From positions 131,403-195,402 of the forward strand of contig NW_005179062.1 in the NCBI RefSeq assembly GCF_000350225.1: a DNA stretch of 64,000 bases, in the 5' to 3' direction. This stretch comes from Chondrus crispus. Its lineage: Eukaryota; Rhodophyta; Florideophyceae; Gigartinales; Gigartinaceae. A model generated the notes under the pieces. The model worked only from the letters and a program-made list of their open reading frames with translations. It did no database searches and was not told the DNA's origin. The translations under genes were made by a program, and so were the position numbers. Position 1 is the stretch's first letter. Every line of letters starts with the position of its first letter. Below, piece by piece: positions 63,966-64,000 of this stretch.

Positions 63966-64000
63966 CTTTCCAGCACACTGGCGGCCGCTCGAGCATGCAT
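63966..64000. other. Cloning adaptor and vector polylinker (not genomic)
   Basis: CTTT plus the BstXI-type site CCAGCACACTGG (63970-63981) runs into overlapping NotI (63981-63988), XhoI (63988-63993), SphI (63993-63998) and NsiI (63995-64000) sites. This site order is that of common pCR/pcDNA-type polylinkers. Four rare sites in 20 bases do not occur by chance. It marks untrimmed vector at a contig end. Confidence 0.92.

Overview
The window looks like nuclear DNA of a photosynthetic eukaryote, most likely a red alga. Evidence: compact, intron-poor genes; a PAP/fibrillin-type plastid protein with an apparent transit peptide; a type I signal peptidase of the plastid/mitochondrial kind; and a spliced meiotic recombinase with introns of 74-172 bp. 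A gene island beside a thick block of LTR retrotransposons, plus cloning-vector sequence at the right end (Sanger-era libraries), fits a florideophyte such as Chondrus crispus. That species name is an inference, not read from the sequence.

Positions 1-9860 form an ordinary gene island: the end of an equilibrative nucleoside transporter-like gene (+), a doubtful small membrane ORF (+), a two-exon FSP1/AMID-like FAD oxidoreductase (-), a PAP/fibrillin-like gene (-), a four-exon DMC1 (+), a type I signal peptidase (-) and a malic enzyme with an apparent organelle transit peptide (-).

From about 10.1 kb to the end almost everything is transposable element. A non-autonomous TIR element (10144-11576) is followed by a Ty3-type element with paired 357-bp LTRs (element A, 11632-17129) and a Gag relic (17560-19002). 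Then comes a nested block of three further Ty3/chromovirus-like families, all read on the minus strand. Family B (LTR about 620 bp, TGTAGCAT..) has copies B1 (19003-30460) and B2 (55933-59897). Family C (LTR 0.93-1.05 kb, TGTAGTGC..) has a solo LTR (20948-21994), C1 (30461-40351), C2 (40352-55932) and fragment C3 (59898-60240). Family D starts with an LTR at 60241 and has a single open pol frame running to the right edge.

The most unusual feature is in families B and C. Between the end of pol (chromodomain) and the 3' LTR they carry long extra DNA. On the opposite strand of this DNA, starting just inside the LTR, lies a long non-gag-pol ORF (B1 19640-22512 plus 22512-23261; C2 41517-43375). 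In B1 the frame is kept across an inserted solo LTR, interrupted only by TGA codons. The B and C versions share a short residue pattern, so they look like one antisense gene family carried by two retroelement lineages. C1 appears to have lost it. B and C also share an 18-nt primer-binding site although their LTRs differ.

C1 and C2 are nearly identical over about 5 kb of gag-pol, including two shared frameshifts, but diverge sharply on the 3' side. C2 has unequal LTRs and no target duplication, so the block has been reshuffled by recombination or conversion, or joined wrongly in assembly. The last 35 bases are a cloning adaptor plus a NotI-XhoI-SphI-NsiI polylinker, not genomic DNA.
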